Below are positions 7,887 to 15,373 of a stretch of 25,781 nucleotides of DNA, in pieces. Origin of the DNA: a virus. How positions within the stretch are numbered: the first letter of the stretch is position 1; the number at the start of each line of letters is the position of its first letter. The stretch spans positions 1 through 25,781 of the IMG/VR virus record IMGVR_UViG_3300042523_000040; one strand, 5' to 3'. The translations under genes and the position numbers were made by a program. The notes beneath the pieces are model-generated. The model made no database searches and was not told the origin of the DNA. It was given only the letters and a program-made list of their open reading frames with translations.

Positions 7887-7927
7887 ATACTTTCGAATCA
7901 CACTCTCTCTTTTCCATCTACTATTAT

Positions 7928-7955
7928 ATAGTAGCAGATTCTGAGGAAATGTCAA
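7928..7955 (-). promoter_or_regulatory. sigma70-type promoter (TTGACA-16-TACTAT)
   Basis: On the minus strand TTGACA (7950-7955) is followed after 16 bases by TACTAT (7928-7933), with a TATAAT overlapping just beyond. It starts at the end of the preceding gene and would read into the DUF6267-like gene. Confidence 0.55.
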
Positions 7956-7964
7956 GCGGTATTT

Positions 7965-8315
7965 TTATGCCAGTATAGCACTCAATTCTTCGGTAACATC
8001 CACTGCGGTAAGATCGATAGGAGGAAAATCGATTGCACCATTTAGATTGGCTTGGAATGTTTCAGAATTTGTAGGGGCTTCTGCAAAATAAATTTCAAAT
8101 CCAGCTACAGTTTCACGAACAAATGAATCGCCACCTTCAAACATGTGGGAAACTTTATCAAGTTCTTCATTAATCATTTCAAAGGTGGGTTCACCAGTAA
8201 AATACTTGACGATATATTCTTTTGCACCAACTGTCTTCCATAATGGAAGGTCAGCACTACCAACATTTGTCCATACAAATGAGGATACTACAAGTTTAAG
8301 ATTCAATTCGTCCAT
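7965..8315 (-). CDS. Hypothetical protein (116 aa)
   Basis: I do not recognise this protein. ATG 8315 has AGGA six bases upstream. The product is acidic, without signal peptide or membrane segment. It starts MDELNLKLVVSSFVWTNVG; YIVKYFTGEPTFEMINEEL (about 34-52) suggests mixed alpha/beta, and the C-terminus is acidic (PPIDLTAVDVTEELSAILA). It lies directly after tRNA-Arg and is probably on the same transcript from the sigma70 promoter at 8417. It separates the replication region from the late region. The reading frame is well supported by its ribosome site and packing; function unknown. Confidence 0.6.
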   Translation of the reverse strand: MDELNLKLVVSSFVWTNVGSADLPLWKTVGAKEYIVKYFTGEPTFEMINEELDKVSHMFEGGDSFVRETVAGFEIYFAEAPTNSETFQANLNGAIDFPPIDLTAVDVTEELSAILA

Positions 8316-8331
8316 ATTATTTCCTAAAAAC

Positions 8332-8408
8332 TGGTGCGCCGTGCAGGACTCGAACCTGCTGCCTCAAGATTAGAAGTCTCGCGCTCTATCCAGATGAGCT
8401 AACGGCGC
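8332..8408 (-). tRNA. tRNA-Arg (anticodon UCU), CCA encoded
   Basis: The minus strand folds into a complete cloverleaf. The 7-bp acceptor stem is GCGCCGT with ACGGCGC, perfectly paired. The D stem is GCTC/GAGC, the anticodon stem CGAGA/TCTTG with loop CTTCTAA, and the T stem GCAGG/CCTGC with loop TTCGAGT. The anticodon at the centre of the loop is TCT, so it reads AGA (Arg). Discriminator A is followed by an encoded CCA (8332-8334), as in many bacterial tRNAs. A sigma70 promoter ends just upstream, with a predicted start near 8410, so the tRNA is the first element of its transcript. Confidence 0.95.
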
Positions 8409-8416
8409 ATAACTAT

Positions 8417-8445
8417 TGTATACTACATTTATAACAGTTTGTCAA
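8417..8445 (-). promoter_or_regulatory. sigma70-type promoter of tRNA-Arg
   Basis: TTGACA (8440-8445), 17 bases, TATACA (8417-8422) on the minus strand. The start would fall at about 8410, two bases before the mature tRNA 5' end. The spacer also holds TATAAATG, one base from the late box. Confidence 0.7.
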
Positions 8446-8446
8446 G

Positions 8447-9838
8447 TTAAAACTCAAACTTTGAAAAATCTCTTCGCTTACCAATGGTAGTATTTTCAAA
8501 CACTGGAACATCGTCTTGCCCAGAGTCCATAATACCAGCCTGAGCATCATCTTCCAAGTCATACAGTTTCATCTTACCACGGTCGATACCAATCATGAAG
8601 CGTTTGTTCATACCTGGGTCGTTGTAACGATTCTTCAACTGCTTTATCATCAACTGGCCCATCTTGTCAAGTTCTTCTGTTGCGATAAGGGCAAACATCA
8701 AGTCAGCCGTAGCTGGTAGACCAAATGATTCTGAAGTATCTGTCAGTTCGACATCTGAATTGGCATAACCACTGCGGGTTGTCTGTGTAGCAGAAACGAT
8801 TGGCAAATCAAACTCTACTGCCAGACCACGAAGTTCTTCTGCGATACCCTTAATGACTGTGTAAGAATTGGCACCAGACGATGCTTTGTAGCGACTAGAT
8901 GCACAAATATTCAGATAGTCAATGAAGATAACATCTGGCTTGAAGTTCCGCTTCAACTGGAGTTCGTTCAACAGAGCCTTGAAATGGCCTACATGGGCGC
9001 TGGCGGTTGGATATTCTTTGACAATCAAACGACCTTCTGTCTTCGAACGAATCTTTGCAATGCGCTGGTCAAACATAGACTTAGATAGGTCTTTGAGTTC
9101 TTGAATGTTAACGTTCATCAAGTTGGCGTCAATACGTTCTGCGATACGTTCTTCTGCCATTTCAAGGGTGATATACAAAACGTTCTTGTTCTGACCCAAT
9201 GCACCAGCAGCCATGTGGCACATGAACAGAGACTTACCAACACCAGTACCAGCAAGAGCAATGTTCAATGTCTTATTTGGTAGACCACCATTGGTAATCT
9301 TGTTGAACATCTCGAGGTCAAACGGCAACTTAGTTTCTGCCCGGTGATAGAAATCAAAACGGTCTTCGGCGTTATCAATGTAGTCATGTCCTACGTTGTT
9401 ATCAAACCCAACTGCCAATGCATCTTGGAGAATGGAAGGAATACCATCTTGCGAATGTACCTTGTCTTCGCCATCAATGATTTGAATCGATTGCATAATG
9501 GCATTATACACCGCTCGGTCTTTGCAGAACTTTTCGGTCTGGTCTAGAAGCCACTTCTCATTGGCATCCACATCATCATCAAGTGCGGTTAGAGTTTCTG
9601 TAACGTGCTGATACTCTTTTTCATTTACCTTGCGGTCATTTTGTAGAGCAATGTTTATGGCATCGATGGTAGGAAGAGAATTATATTTGGTAACAAATTC
9701 GTTGATGTAACGATAGATTAACTTCTCGGCGTTGTCTGTAAAATATTCATCTTTAATGAATGGGATTACCTTACGCAGGTAATCCTCATCCGAAATCAAC
9801 TTACTTAGGATAATAGTTTCAATTTTCTTCTGCAACAT
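8447..9838 (-). CDS. 41: Replicative DNA helicase (T4 gp41 / DnaB family)
   Basis: A 463-residue hexameric 5'-3' helicase that unwinds the fork and, in T4, works with the gp61 primase. An N-terminal helical domain (about 1-150) is followed by a RecA-like core. Walker A is GTGVGKS (197-203), then ITLEMAEERIAERID (223-237). Walker B is VIFIDYLN (303-310), followed by TQTTRSGYAN and a C-terminal QLKNRYNDPG. Length is close to T4 gp41 (475 by memory). The start ATG 9838 has AGAGG six bases upstream, inside the 3' end of the zinc-ribbon gene, which it overlaps by 20 bases. It stands downstream of uvsX with one small gene between, as uvsX-40-41 in T4. Confidence 0.93.
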   Translation of the reverse strand: MLQKKIETIILSKLISDEDYLRKVIPFIKDEYFTDNAEKLIYRYINEFVTKYNSLPTIDAINIALQNDRKVNEKEYQHVTETLTALDDDVDANEKWLLDQTEKFCKDRAVYNAIMQSIQIIDGEDKVHSQDGIPSILQDALAVGFDNNVGHDYIDNAEDRFDFYHRAETKLPFDLEMFNKITNGGLPNKTLNIALAGTGVGKSLFMCHMAAGALGQNKNVLYITLEMAEERIAERIDANLMNVNIQELKDLSKSMFDQRIAKIRSKTEGRLIVKEYPTASAHVGHFKALLNELQLKRNFKPDVIFIDYLNICASSRYKASSGANSYTVIKGIAEELRGLAVEFDLPIVSATQTTRSGYANSDVELTDTSESFGLPATADLMFALIATEELDKMGQLMIKQLKNRYNDPGMNKRFMIGIDRGKMKLYDLEDDAQAGIMDSGQDDVPVFENTTIGKRRDFSKFEF

Positions 9839-10040
9839 TCACATCCTCTAGTTCAAAATATTCTTCATAATCATTAGCAATCTTCATACAACAATCTTCA
9901 CATACCCACTTCTCAAAAGTTAGGCCATGTTCTGAACCATGAAGACAGATTGCAGCATCTTTCTTAGGATTGATGCCGCAACCACATTCGTCACAGATTT
10001 TCGTATTCTTCTGAAACATCTTCGTCAAGAATTTCCACAT
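9819..10040 (-). CDS. Small zinc-ribbon-like protein between uvsX and gp41
   Basis: A 73-residue protein starting at ATG 10040, with GGAGG about six bases upstream; it overlaps the uvsX 3' end by 50 bases. It has a CDECGCG cluster near residue 18 and a CEDCC cluster near residue 49, a two-knuckle arrangement suggesting one bound zinc, and an acidic C-terminus (DYEEYFELEDVNVAEE). It occupies the place of T4 gene 40 but does not look like it. No family can be named; a zinc-binding regulatory or adaptor role is only a guess. Overlaps on both sides and the strong ribosome site support it as a real gene. Confidence 0.7.
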   Translation of the reverse strand: MWKFLTKMFQKNTKICDECGCGINPKKDAAICLHGSEHGLTFEKWVCEDCCMKIANDYEEYFELEDVNVAEEN

Positions 10041-11055
10041 TTTCACCCTCCATCATTTGTCCGCCTGCCATGCGGTATCGCTTTTCAATCCAATCACTGA
10101 ATGTTGGGTCGGTCAGAACTGGCATCCAGAATTCTTTGTTGTATGTATCATTCAGGCGATGCTTCTTTTCTTCTGTTGCCAACTGGTACCAACCATTCGA
10201 TGGCTTGATAACGTGGCCGCTTTCTAGTGCCATATCAAGTAGACCAGACCACTTACTGATACCACCTTGAAAGGTTACTTCGATTGGAATCTTTGACTTC
10301 TCACGAACATAACGAGACTTCTCGACGTTAATGATAAAGTTGTAACCAACTACTTCGGTGCCTTGCTTCTCTTGCTGGCGACCAATGATAAAGATATTAT
10401 CGGCTGAGTAGTAGATGCCCGTACCACCAGAGACGATTGCCTTGGGGAACATACCAATTTCCATATAAGTGTGATTGACCACGACCATAGGAATGTCTTT
10501 AATGGTAAGATGTGGTGTAATCATACGGAACAAGGACTTCATCTGCTTGGCGCGGGTCATATCTGCAACCGACTTACCATCTAGGGCATCATCAACTTCT
10601 TTCTTAGAAGCAAGGTTACCCACAGAGTCAACTACAATCATGACACGGTCCTTACGTTCAAGTTCATTAACTTGCTTCATAATATCATGTTTCAATTGTT
10701 CAATGTCAGTGATGGGAGTATGAACAACCTTACCTGTATCAATGCCAAAGTTCTCAAAGTATGACTGAGGAGCACCAAACTCGGAGTCGTAAAACAAAAC
10801 AATACCATCATCATACTTGTCCAAGAAACTCTTAACCAACATCATGGCGAATGCAGTCTTAAAGTGTTTAGATGGGCCAGCAAAGATGGTTAGCCCTGGT
10901 GTCAGACCACCATCTAGTTTACCAGAGAGAGCCACATTTAGTGCAGGAACAGAAGTCTGAATTAAATCTTTGGTACTAAAGAGTTTACTTTCTGATAATA
11001 CATTCGTTTCTTTGATAGTAGTATTCTTTTTCAGTTTGTCAAGTAGTGCGTTCAT
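9991..11055 (-). CDS. uvsX: UvsX RecA-like recombinase
   Basis: A 354-residue strand-exchange protein of the RecA/Rad51 fold, used in T4 for recombination-dependent replication and repair. Walker A is GPSKHFKT (60-67), the characteristic T4-type variant of GxxxxGKT with SK.FK. VLFYDSEFGAP follows, then a Walker B region MIVVDSVGNL and the loop segment VVNHTYMEIGMFPKAIVSGG. The C-terminus is acidic (EDVSEEYENL), typical of UvsX, which carries an acidic tail for partner contacts. Slightly shorter than T4 UvsX. ATG 11055 overlaps the gp43 stop (ATGA), with GGAGG ten bases upstream, so it is co-transcribed and coupled with the polymerase. Confidence 0.93.
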   Translation of the reverse strand: MNALLDKLKKNTTIKETNVLSESKLFSTKDLIQTSVPALNVALSGKLDGGLTPGLTIFAGPSKHFKTAFAMMLVKSFLDKYDDGIVLFYDSEFGAPQSYFENFGIDTGKVVHTPITDIEQLKHDIMKQVNELERKDRVMIVVDSVGNLASKKEVDDALDGKSVADMTRAKQMKSLFRMITPHLTIKDIPMVVVNHTYMEIGMFPKAIVSGGTGIYYSADNIFIIGRQQEKQGTEVVGYNFIINVEKSRYVREKSKIPIEVTFQGGISKWSGLLDMALESGHVIKPSNGWYQLATEEKKHRLNDTYNKEFWMPVLTDPTFSDWIEKRYRMAGGQMMEGENVEILDEDVSEEYENL

Positions 11056-13577
11056 GCGAATAGGTCCTCCAATGTTGCTTTAGGTTCAGTAGACCAGCCT
11101 AGACCGTCTACAATCATGTTAAGTGGGTCAAGAAATGCTTTCTGGAACATCATCTTATAATCTATATATCGGTGAATGTCAAGTTCTTTTGGCATTATTC
11201 CGAGAAAAGCAATACAATTTTCATGCATTGTATTAGGCTCTTTGAGATAAAGGAACTTAATCTTTTCACCCTCTTGTATTAATTCATACTTCTTGTCAAG
11301 GTTGGCTTTCTTGATCATATGGTTATACATCAGGGCACCGCGAACATGCATCGGTGTTCCCTTGCCATAAATATCAGCCGTAGATGTATACTTAGACAAC
11401 CCATTTACACCTCGTGGGAATGCAATCTCTTCAGGTGTCATCTTGTAGAAGGCTTCGCGGGTTTCTTCAATGAACTTCTGTAGAGTTGCTTCGTCGGAGG
11501 TCAGGCAGAGTCTGACGGCTTCTTTGAGGCTCTTGCGGACGGGCGCAGGCGTAGACGAGCGGACGATTTCGAGACCCATGACTTTGAGTTTTGGCTCATC
11601 GTAACGGACGCCTTCGTTGTCATAGACATTAAGTGCGTACCTCTTTTTTGCAACCCAGATGCCACGTTCCGCGATTGCCTCGCGTTTGAATATAATTTTC
11701 TTCTGAAATGCATTCGTGTAGTCCGCAAGTCCATCGCAACTCTTGTTGATCGCCTCTGTGATTTTCTCTTCGCAGATTTTATCGAGAACGCCAATGAGTT
11801 TGTCGCGGTCCATATCAGGATAAAACTTACTAACAAGAGGCTCCAGGGAAATATAACAAGAATCAGTATCACTGTAGAAAGAGTAGTTGTGTCCATTTGT
11901 TCCTACGACCTTGTTGAGATATGCGTCAAGTGCCTTACCTACTTCCTGAATAATATACTGACCAGTCATAGTGATGCCTTCAGCCACTCGGGCATCATAA
12001 TAACGGAAGTATTCATTACCCATGGCACCGAAGAGAGAGTTCAACTGAATCTTTCTTGCCATTTGAAAGTTGTTATACTTCGAAATGTTGTTCTTTAGTT
12101 TTTCGTCTTTAGTAAGTTCATATTCTTTCTGCGCGGCAATCATTAACTTCTTGTAGCGTTGACGGTCATCAAAGAACTTCTCTACGATTTCTGGAAACAG
12201 ACCTTGCTTAGTGCGATTATAGCAATACCCATTTGAAGTCATGCAATAATCATTGTCTTTTAGGTCATCAAGGTCAAAGGTCTTATCAAGAAGGCCGCGC
12301 ACGGTGGTGTCTTTGACATAACCATTTACCATGGTCTCAGGCGACATGTTATACTGCATAATGATTGACGGATACAGAGAGGTAGCATCGAAAGAAACTA
12401 CCCAGTCATACTTACCGGGCTTAGGTTCTTGAACATACGCACCTTCAATGCCGCGGCCCTGTTGGTCTCTCTTCTGAGGAATGTGAATGTTCTTATCATA
12501 CAGGTGATTATAGAGAAGGCAATCCCAGGTGCGAACCTGTGAGAAAACGTCATTGTAATTACACTTGGCGTCATAGGCCATCGTGAGGATAAGTTCAATC
12601 AACTTCAACTTACGTTCAAGTTCGTCCACAATTTCAACGTCTCGAACGTTGTATTCAACAAACTTCTGCCAGTCTTTAGTGTAAAACTCACGGAAACTTT
12701 CATAGGGATTTTCCAGCTTGTTCTTACCAAGTTCTACAGAAGCAATATGGTCTAGCTTGTAGGACTCTTGGTTAGAATACGTGAACTTCTTAAAGAGGTC
12801 CAGATAATCTAGAACGGCAATACCCTTCATTTCATAGGTAAACATTTCGCGACCCATGACGTTCATGTTCTTGCGCTGCACTAGACCCCAAGGAGAAAAC
12901 TTCTTCTTAGTGGCATTTTCATCATTGAACAGCCGCTCTACACGGGCAATCAAGTATGCAATATCGAAAAGTTCAACGTTCCAACCAGTGATGATATCTG
13001 GATGATTATCAGAATGAAAACGGACATAAGTTTCTAGCAGGTCACGTTCATTATCACACTTGACATACAGAAACTTGTTGCCAGTGGCACGAAGGGCTGC
13101 AATTTCTTCTGAGTTTACATCATCAAATTCACCGCAACCAAAGGTAATAATCTGGCGAGAGACTAGGTCCTTGACAGTGATGAGAAGTATCTCTTCAATC
13201 GGATTATTGATATCTGGAAAGCCAAACTCGGCTCTCGTTTCGATATCGATTGTCTGAATCTTTAGAGCATTCATATCCCATTGAATTTCACCAGGAAACT
13301 TATGCGTGATATACTGGTAGCCAAAGTTTGTCTGACCATAGATAGGAAAGTTATCTACTTCACCATAGGTTTGAATAAACTCTTTGGCGTCATTATTACT
13401 TTGAAACTCAACTGGCTGAAGATTGTCGCCATACAGAGACTTATGGACACCTTCTTCTTTGCTCTTCACATAGAGAACAGGAGAGAAGTCTTCCCTACGA
13501 TTGAAGCGCACACCATTATGAACACCTCGAACGAGAATCTTGGAGCCATATTGGTGTGCGCTGGTATAAAACTTCAT
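11052..13577 (-). CDS. 43: Family B DNA polymerase (T4 gp43)
   Basis: An 841-residue replicative polymerase with proofreading. Exonuclease motifs: IQTIDIETR (Exo I), ITGWNVELFDIAYLI (Exo II) and YNVRDVEIVDEL (Exo III), with the catalytic acids present. Polymerase motifs: SFDATSLYPSIIMQYN (motif A), KIQLNSLFGAMGNEYF (motif B) and YSDTDSCYI (motif C, catalytic DTD). It is somewhat shorter than T4 gp43 (898 by memory), close to the size in other marine T4-like phages. It works with the clamp gp45 and loader gp44/62 encoded upstream. ATG 13577 is preceded by AGAGGG, and that site can pair with a sequence about 45 bases upstream, hinting at translational control like the T4 gp43 operator (inference). 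Confidence 0.97.
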   Translation of the reverse strand: MKFYTSAHQYGSKILVRGVHNGVRFNRREDFSPVLYVKSKEEGVHKSLYGDNLQPVEFQSNNDAKEFIQTYGEVDNFPIYGQTNFGYQYITHKFPGEIQWDMNALKIQTIDIETRAEFGFPDINNPIEEILLITVKDLVSRQIITFGCGEFDDVNSEEIAALRATGNKFLYVKCDNERDLLETYVRFHSDNHPDIITGWNVELFDIAYLIARVERLFNDENATKKKFSPWGLVQRKNMNVMGREMFTYEMKGIAVLDYLDLFKKFTYSNQESYKLDHIASVELGKNKLENPYESFREFYTKDWQKFVEYNVRDVEIVDELERKLKLIELILTMAYDAKCNYNDVFSQVRTWDCLLYNHLYDKNIHIPQKRDQQGRGIEGAYVQEPKPGKYDWVVSFDATSLYPSIIMQYNMSPETMVNGYVKDTTVRGLLDKTFDLDDLKDNDYCMTSNGYCYNRTKQGLFPEIVEKFFDDRQRYKKLMIAAQKEYELTKDEKLKNNISKYNNFQMARKIQLNSLFGAMGNEYFRYYDARVAEGITMTGQYIIQEVGKALDAYLNKVVGTNGHNYSFYSDTDSCYISLEPLVSKFYPDMDRDKLIGVLDKICEEKITEAINKSCDGLADYTNAFQKKIIFKREAIAERGIWVAKKRYALNVYDNEGVRYDEPKLKVMGLEIVRSSTPAPVRKSLKEAVRLCLTSDEATLQKFIEETREAFYKMTPEEIAFPRGVNGLSKYTSTADIYGKGTPMHVRGALMYNHMIKKANLDKKYELIQEGEKIKFLYLKEPNTMHENCIAFLGIMPKELDIHRYIDYKMMFQKAFLDPLNMIVDGLGWSTEPKATLEDLFA

Positions 13578-13579
13578 GT

Positions 13580-13638
13580 AACCCTCTTTTCAATTCAAAT
13601 ACTACTATACTATAAAACATAACAAAAGTAAAGAGGTT
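13580..13638 (-). promoter_or_regulatory. Possible ribosome-site-sequestering hairpin before gp43
   Basis: On the minus strand AACCTCTTT (13638-13630), just after the nuclease stop, can pair with AAAGAGGGTT (13589-13580), which contains the gp43 ribosome site. That gives nine pairs with one bulged G and a loop of 40 AT-rich bases. The long loop lowers confidence. The 60-base gap also holds two overlapping TATAGT hexamers (around 13602-13612) without a good -35 element. Confidence 0.35.
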
Positions 13639-14061
13639 TTAGTTACACCATGATGCTTTCTTTTCGCCCATATAGGCGCGGGCAAGACCAGCCTTGATTA
13701 GTTCTGTTGATAGGTCCTTGCCATTATACTTGACATAACCAAGAACACGGCCGCCAAACTTGTCCCATTCTTTTAGATCAACCTGAATAATCTGACCAGG
13801 TTTAATCACAGACTTAGTAAAGTTTGTTGCTGCTTCTCCACCAGCAGCTTCCTTAGGACACTGGGCACGTCCACCCTTTTCAGGTGTATCAACACCCAAT
13901 ACTCGGATTTTAATTACGGGTGGAATTGGAGCTGGCACCCATGGTGCTTCGACTTCGATTGTGTCGCCGTCCATAACTCTTGTTACCTTCCATGAATGCT
14001 CTACTGCCAGAGCTGGAGTGGCAATCAGGGCTGCGGCTAGAAATGCGGTAAATAATTTCAT
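13639..14061 (-). CDS. Secreted thermonuclease-like (SNase-fold) nuclease
   Basis: A 140-residue protein with a clear Sec signal peptide (MKLFTAFLAAALIATPALA, predicted cut after Ala19) and a staphylococcal-nuclease fold: VMDGDTIEVEAP (29-40), IRVLGVDTPEKGG (52-64), and DKFGGRVLGYV (100-110). The catalytic residues of SNase (D21, R35, D40, E43, R87) correspond to D31 or D33, R53, D58, E61 and R105, so it should be active. SNases cut DNA and RNA with Ca2+ and here would act in the periplasm or outside the cell. ATG 14061 overlaps the previous stop as ATGA. Its place just before the polymerase gene suggests a role in superinfection exclusion or nucleotide scavenging (inference). Some phage SNase homologues are known, so the family itself is not new. 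Confidence 0.88.
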   Translation of the reverse strand: MKLFTAFLAAALIATPALAVEHSWKVTRVMDGDTIEVEAPWVPAPIPPVIKIRVLGVDTPEKGGRAQCPKEAAGGEAATNFTKSVIKPGQIIQVDLKEWDKFGGRVLGYVKYNGKDLSTELIKAGLARAYMGEKKASWCN

Positions 14062-14357
14062 ATGATAATCTTACTTTCTGGAATAACGATACCACTACCG
14101 AAACGAGTATTATATTCGTTCTTCATTCCAGTATCTGGTTCGAAAATAGAAACAACTGCACCAGCACGAATAGGAATATCTCCGGTCTGGGCATACGGGC
14201 AGAAGGGTGCTAGTCCAATACCAAACTGATTGTTCTGGTTAGGTACCATCATAATCAACAGAGGCTTTTGTAGGATTACAAGACCCTCAGCACTTTCATC
14301 AATGTCAGCAATGATTTCCTCACCGCTGATTAGCTTTATACATTTAATATTGGACAT
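14058..14357 (-). CDS. Small Sm-like (LSm-fold) phage protein candidate
   Basis: A 99-residue protein from ATG 14357 (MSNIKCIKLISGEEIIADI), with AAGG about eight bases upstream; a GTG three codons earlier is less likely. The opening KLISGEEIIADI followed by a VILQKP strand resembles the first strands of Sm-like barrels. I recall Sm-like proteins of this type from marine phages, one with a solved structure, but cannot verify this. The rest is hydrophobic (PLLIMMVPNQNN, IPIRAGAVVSIFEP) and ends in SGIVIPESKIII. If Sm-like it could bind RNA as a ring, but no RNA-binding residues can be identified by eye. It is coupled to the downstream nuclease by a 4-base overlap. Confidence 0.55.
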   Translation of the reverse strand: MSNIKCIKLISGEEIIADIDESAEGLVILQKPLLIMMVPNQNNQFGIGLAPFCPYAQTGDIPIRAGAVVSIFEPDTGMKNEYNTRFGSGIVIPESKIII

Positions 14358-14378
14358 AGCATTCACCTTCTTAAATTA

Positions 14379-14867
14379 TTACTTAGTTTTACCTTCTGCC
14401 AAGAATTCGGCAGCTTGTGATGGATATTCATTATCCTCATCGGTAATGTCGATCTTCTTGGCTTTCTTTTCTTCTGGAATAAATGCTTCAAGCCAAATCT
14501 TTAGCATACCATTTACCAGAGTAGAACTTTTTACTTCAACATTGTCGGCAAGAGTGAATTCACGTTTAAATCCTCGCTCGGCAATACCTTTGTAAAGGTA
14601 TTCAGTATTGTCAGTGGCATCGATTTTACCACGAATACTCAACAGACCTTCTTGCAATTCAATATCAATCTCGGACTTACCGAAACCAGCAACGGCTAGT
14701 TCAATAACGTAGCGGTCTTCATCGACCTTCTTGATATTGTATGGGGGATATTTAATTGGCATCATCTGGGATGATTGGTCGGCAATATCTGCCAGCCTCT
14801 TCATAACACGGTCTGCGCCAACGAAATAACGATCCATCTGTGGGATCATTGTTGTATCAAATTTCAT
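14379..14867 (-). CDS. hsp20: Small heat shock protein (Hsp20 / IbpA-like)
   Basis: A 162-residue alpha-crystallin-domain chaperone that holds unfolding proteins. ATG 14867 has AGGAG seven bases upstream; the longer upstream frame crosses a terminator hairpin and is rejected. The domain runs from YPPYNIKKVDEDRYVIELAV (about 41-60) through GLLSIRGK to the closing strand VNGMLKIWLEAF, with GIAERGFKREFTLADNVEV in between; the A.RGF.R.F.L motif is typical of IbpA-type proteins. Hsp20 genes are common in marine T4-like phages, where capsid assembly has been suggested as the client process. It is separated from regA by a terminator and has its own promoter, so its expression is set apart from the replication operon. 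Confidence 0.93.
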   Translation of the reverse strand: MKFDTTMIPQMDRYFVGADRVMKRLADIADQSSQMMPIKYPPYNIKKVDEDRYVIELAVAGFGKSEIDIELQEGLLSIRGKIDATDNTEYLYKGIAERGFKREFTLADNVEVKSSTLVNGMLKIWLEAFIPEEKKAKKIDITDEDNEYPSQAAEFLAEGKTK

Positions 14868-14892
14868 ATTTTTGCTCCTATTAAGCGAGTTT

Positions 14893-14926
14893 AAAAAAGT
14901 GTGCCATCCGAAGCATGACACACTTT
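14893..14926 (-). terminator. Rho-independent terminator after regA
   Basis: On the minus strand AAAGTGTGTCAT (14926-14915) pairs with ATGGCACACTTT (14907-14896), a stem of about 12 pairs including one G-T pair, with a GCTTCGG loop region, and the T run continues to 14893 (six T in total). It ends the clamp-loader/regA transcript before hsp20. Its 5' arm overlaps the hsp20 promoter. Confidence 0.85.
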
Positions 14927-14933
14927 ATTTATA
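14926..14933 (-). promoter_or_regulatory. Late box TATAAATA upstream of hsp20
   Basis: A perfect TATAAATA, 59 bases before the hsp20 ATG. Its first six bases also serve as the -10 of the sigma70-like promoter listed at 14928-14956, so the site may be read by both polymerase forms. It overlaps the outer edge of the terminator. Confidence 0.5.
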
Positions 14934-14956
14934 CTATACTTTTAGAAGAAAGTCAA
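14928..14956 (-). promoter_or_regulatory. sigma70-type promoter of hsp20 (TTGACT-17-TATAAA)
   Basis: TTGACT (14951-14956), 17 bases, TATAAA (14928-14933) on the minus strand, at the end of regA. Predicted start near 14921, inside the 5' arm of the terminator stem, so transcripts from here would lack the outer pairs of that hairpin. Confidence 0.6.
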
Positions 14957-15373
14957 CTACTTTTTGCGACCGATGTTATACTTTTGAATAAGTTCCCACT
15001 CGTTCTTTTCTTTGTAAGCAATTACTTTGATTTGATTTAGAGGTGCCTTGTCCTCATGAATTTCTGGATTGAGAATGGTAATCAAACCCCAGTCCGAAAG
15101 TAAATGCGCAACAGTATTTCTACGTTGCAAGTCATTATCGCTAAAGTCCGCATCTTTACCATCTAAGGCAAAGAGTTCCTTAAAGTGGACAATGAAATAC
15201 CTACCCTGCTTATGAAGGATATGGCATGACTGATAAAGAATCTTATCCTTACGAGACGCTACCCCAATACGTGAAAGAGTTTCACGAACCTTTAGAAAGT
15301 CGTCTGGATTCTCCAACTTAACTTCCAAGGGAGCATACCCAGGATAGTTAATATCAAAAAAATCTTCGCTCAT
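14957..15373 (-). CDS. regA: RegA translational repressor
   Basis: A 138-residue homologue of T4 RegA, which binds start regions of many early mRNAs (in T4 including genes 44 and 45) and blocks ribosome loading. The match is clear by eye: DDFLKVRETLSRIGVASRKD, ILYQSCHILHKQGRYFIVHF and RRNTVAHLLSDWGLITIL parallel T4 DFLKVKETLTRMGIANNKD, LYQSCHILQKKGLYYIVHF and RRDSIAWLLEDWGLIEI. It is a little longer than the T4 protein (122 by memory), with about 12 extra N-terminal residues (MSEDFFDINYPG). ATG 15373 overlaps the gp62 stop (ATGA), with AAGGTGG upstream. The 44-62-regA order is that of T4. Confidence 0.97.
   Translation of the reverse strand: MSEDFFDINYPGYAPLEVKLENPDDFLKVRETLSRIGVASRKDKILYQSCHILHKQGRYFIVHFKELFALDGKDADFSDNDLQRRNTVAHLLSDWGLITILNPEIHEDKAPLNQIKVIAYKEKNEWELIQKYNIGRKK

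Noticed and set aside
8427-8434. TATAAATG as a late promoter for tRNA-Arg
   Set aside because: One base off the consensus and inside the spacer of a strong sigma70 promoter that already explains the transcript.
14868-14921. N-terminal extension of Hsp20 (starting MSCFGWHTF)
   Set aside because: The added codons lie in the terminator hairpin, and the internal ATG at 14867 has AGGAG at seven bases.
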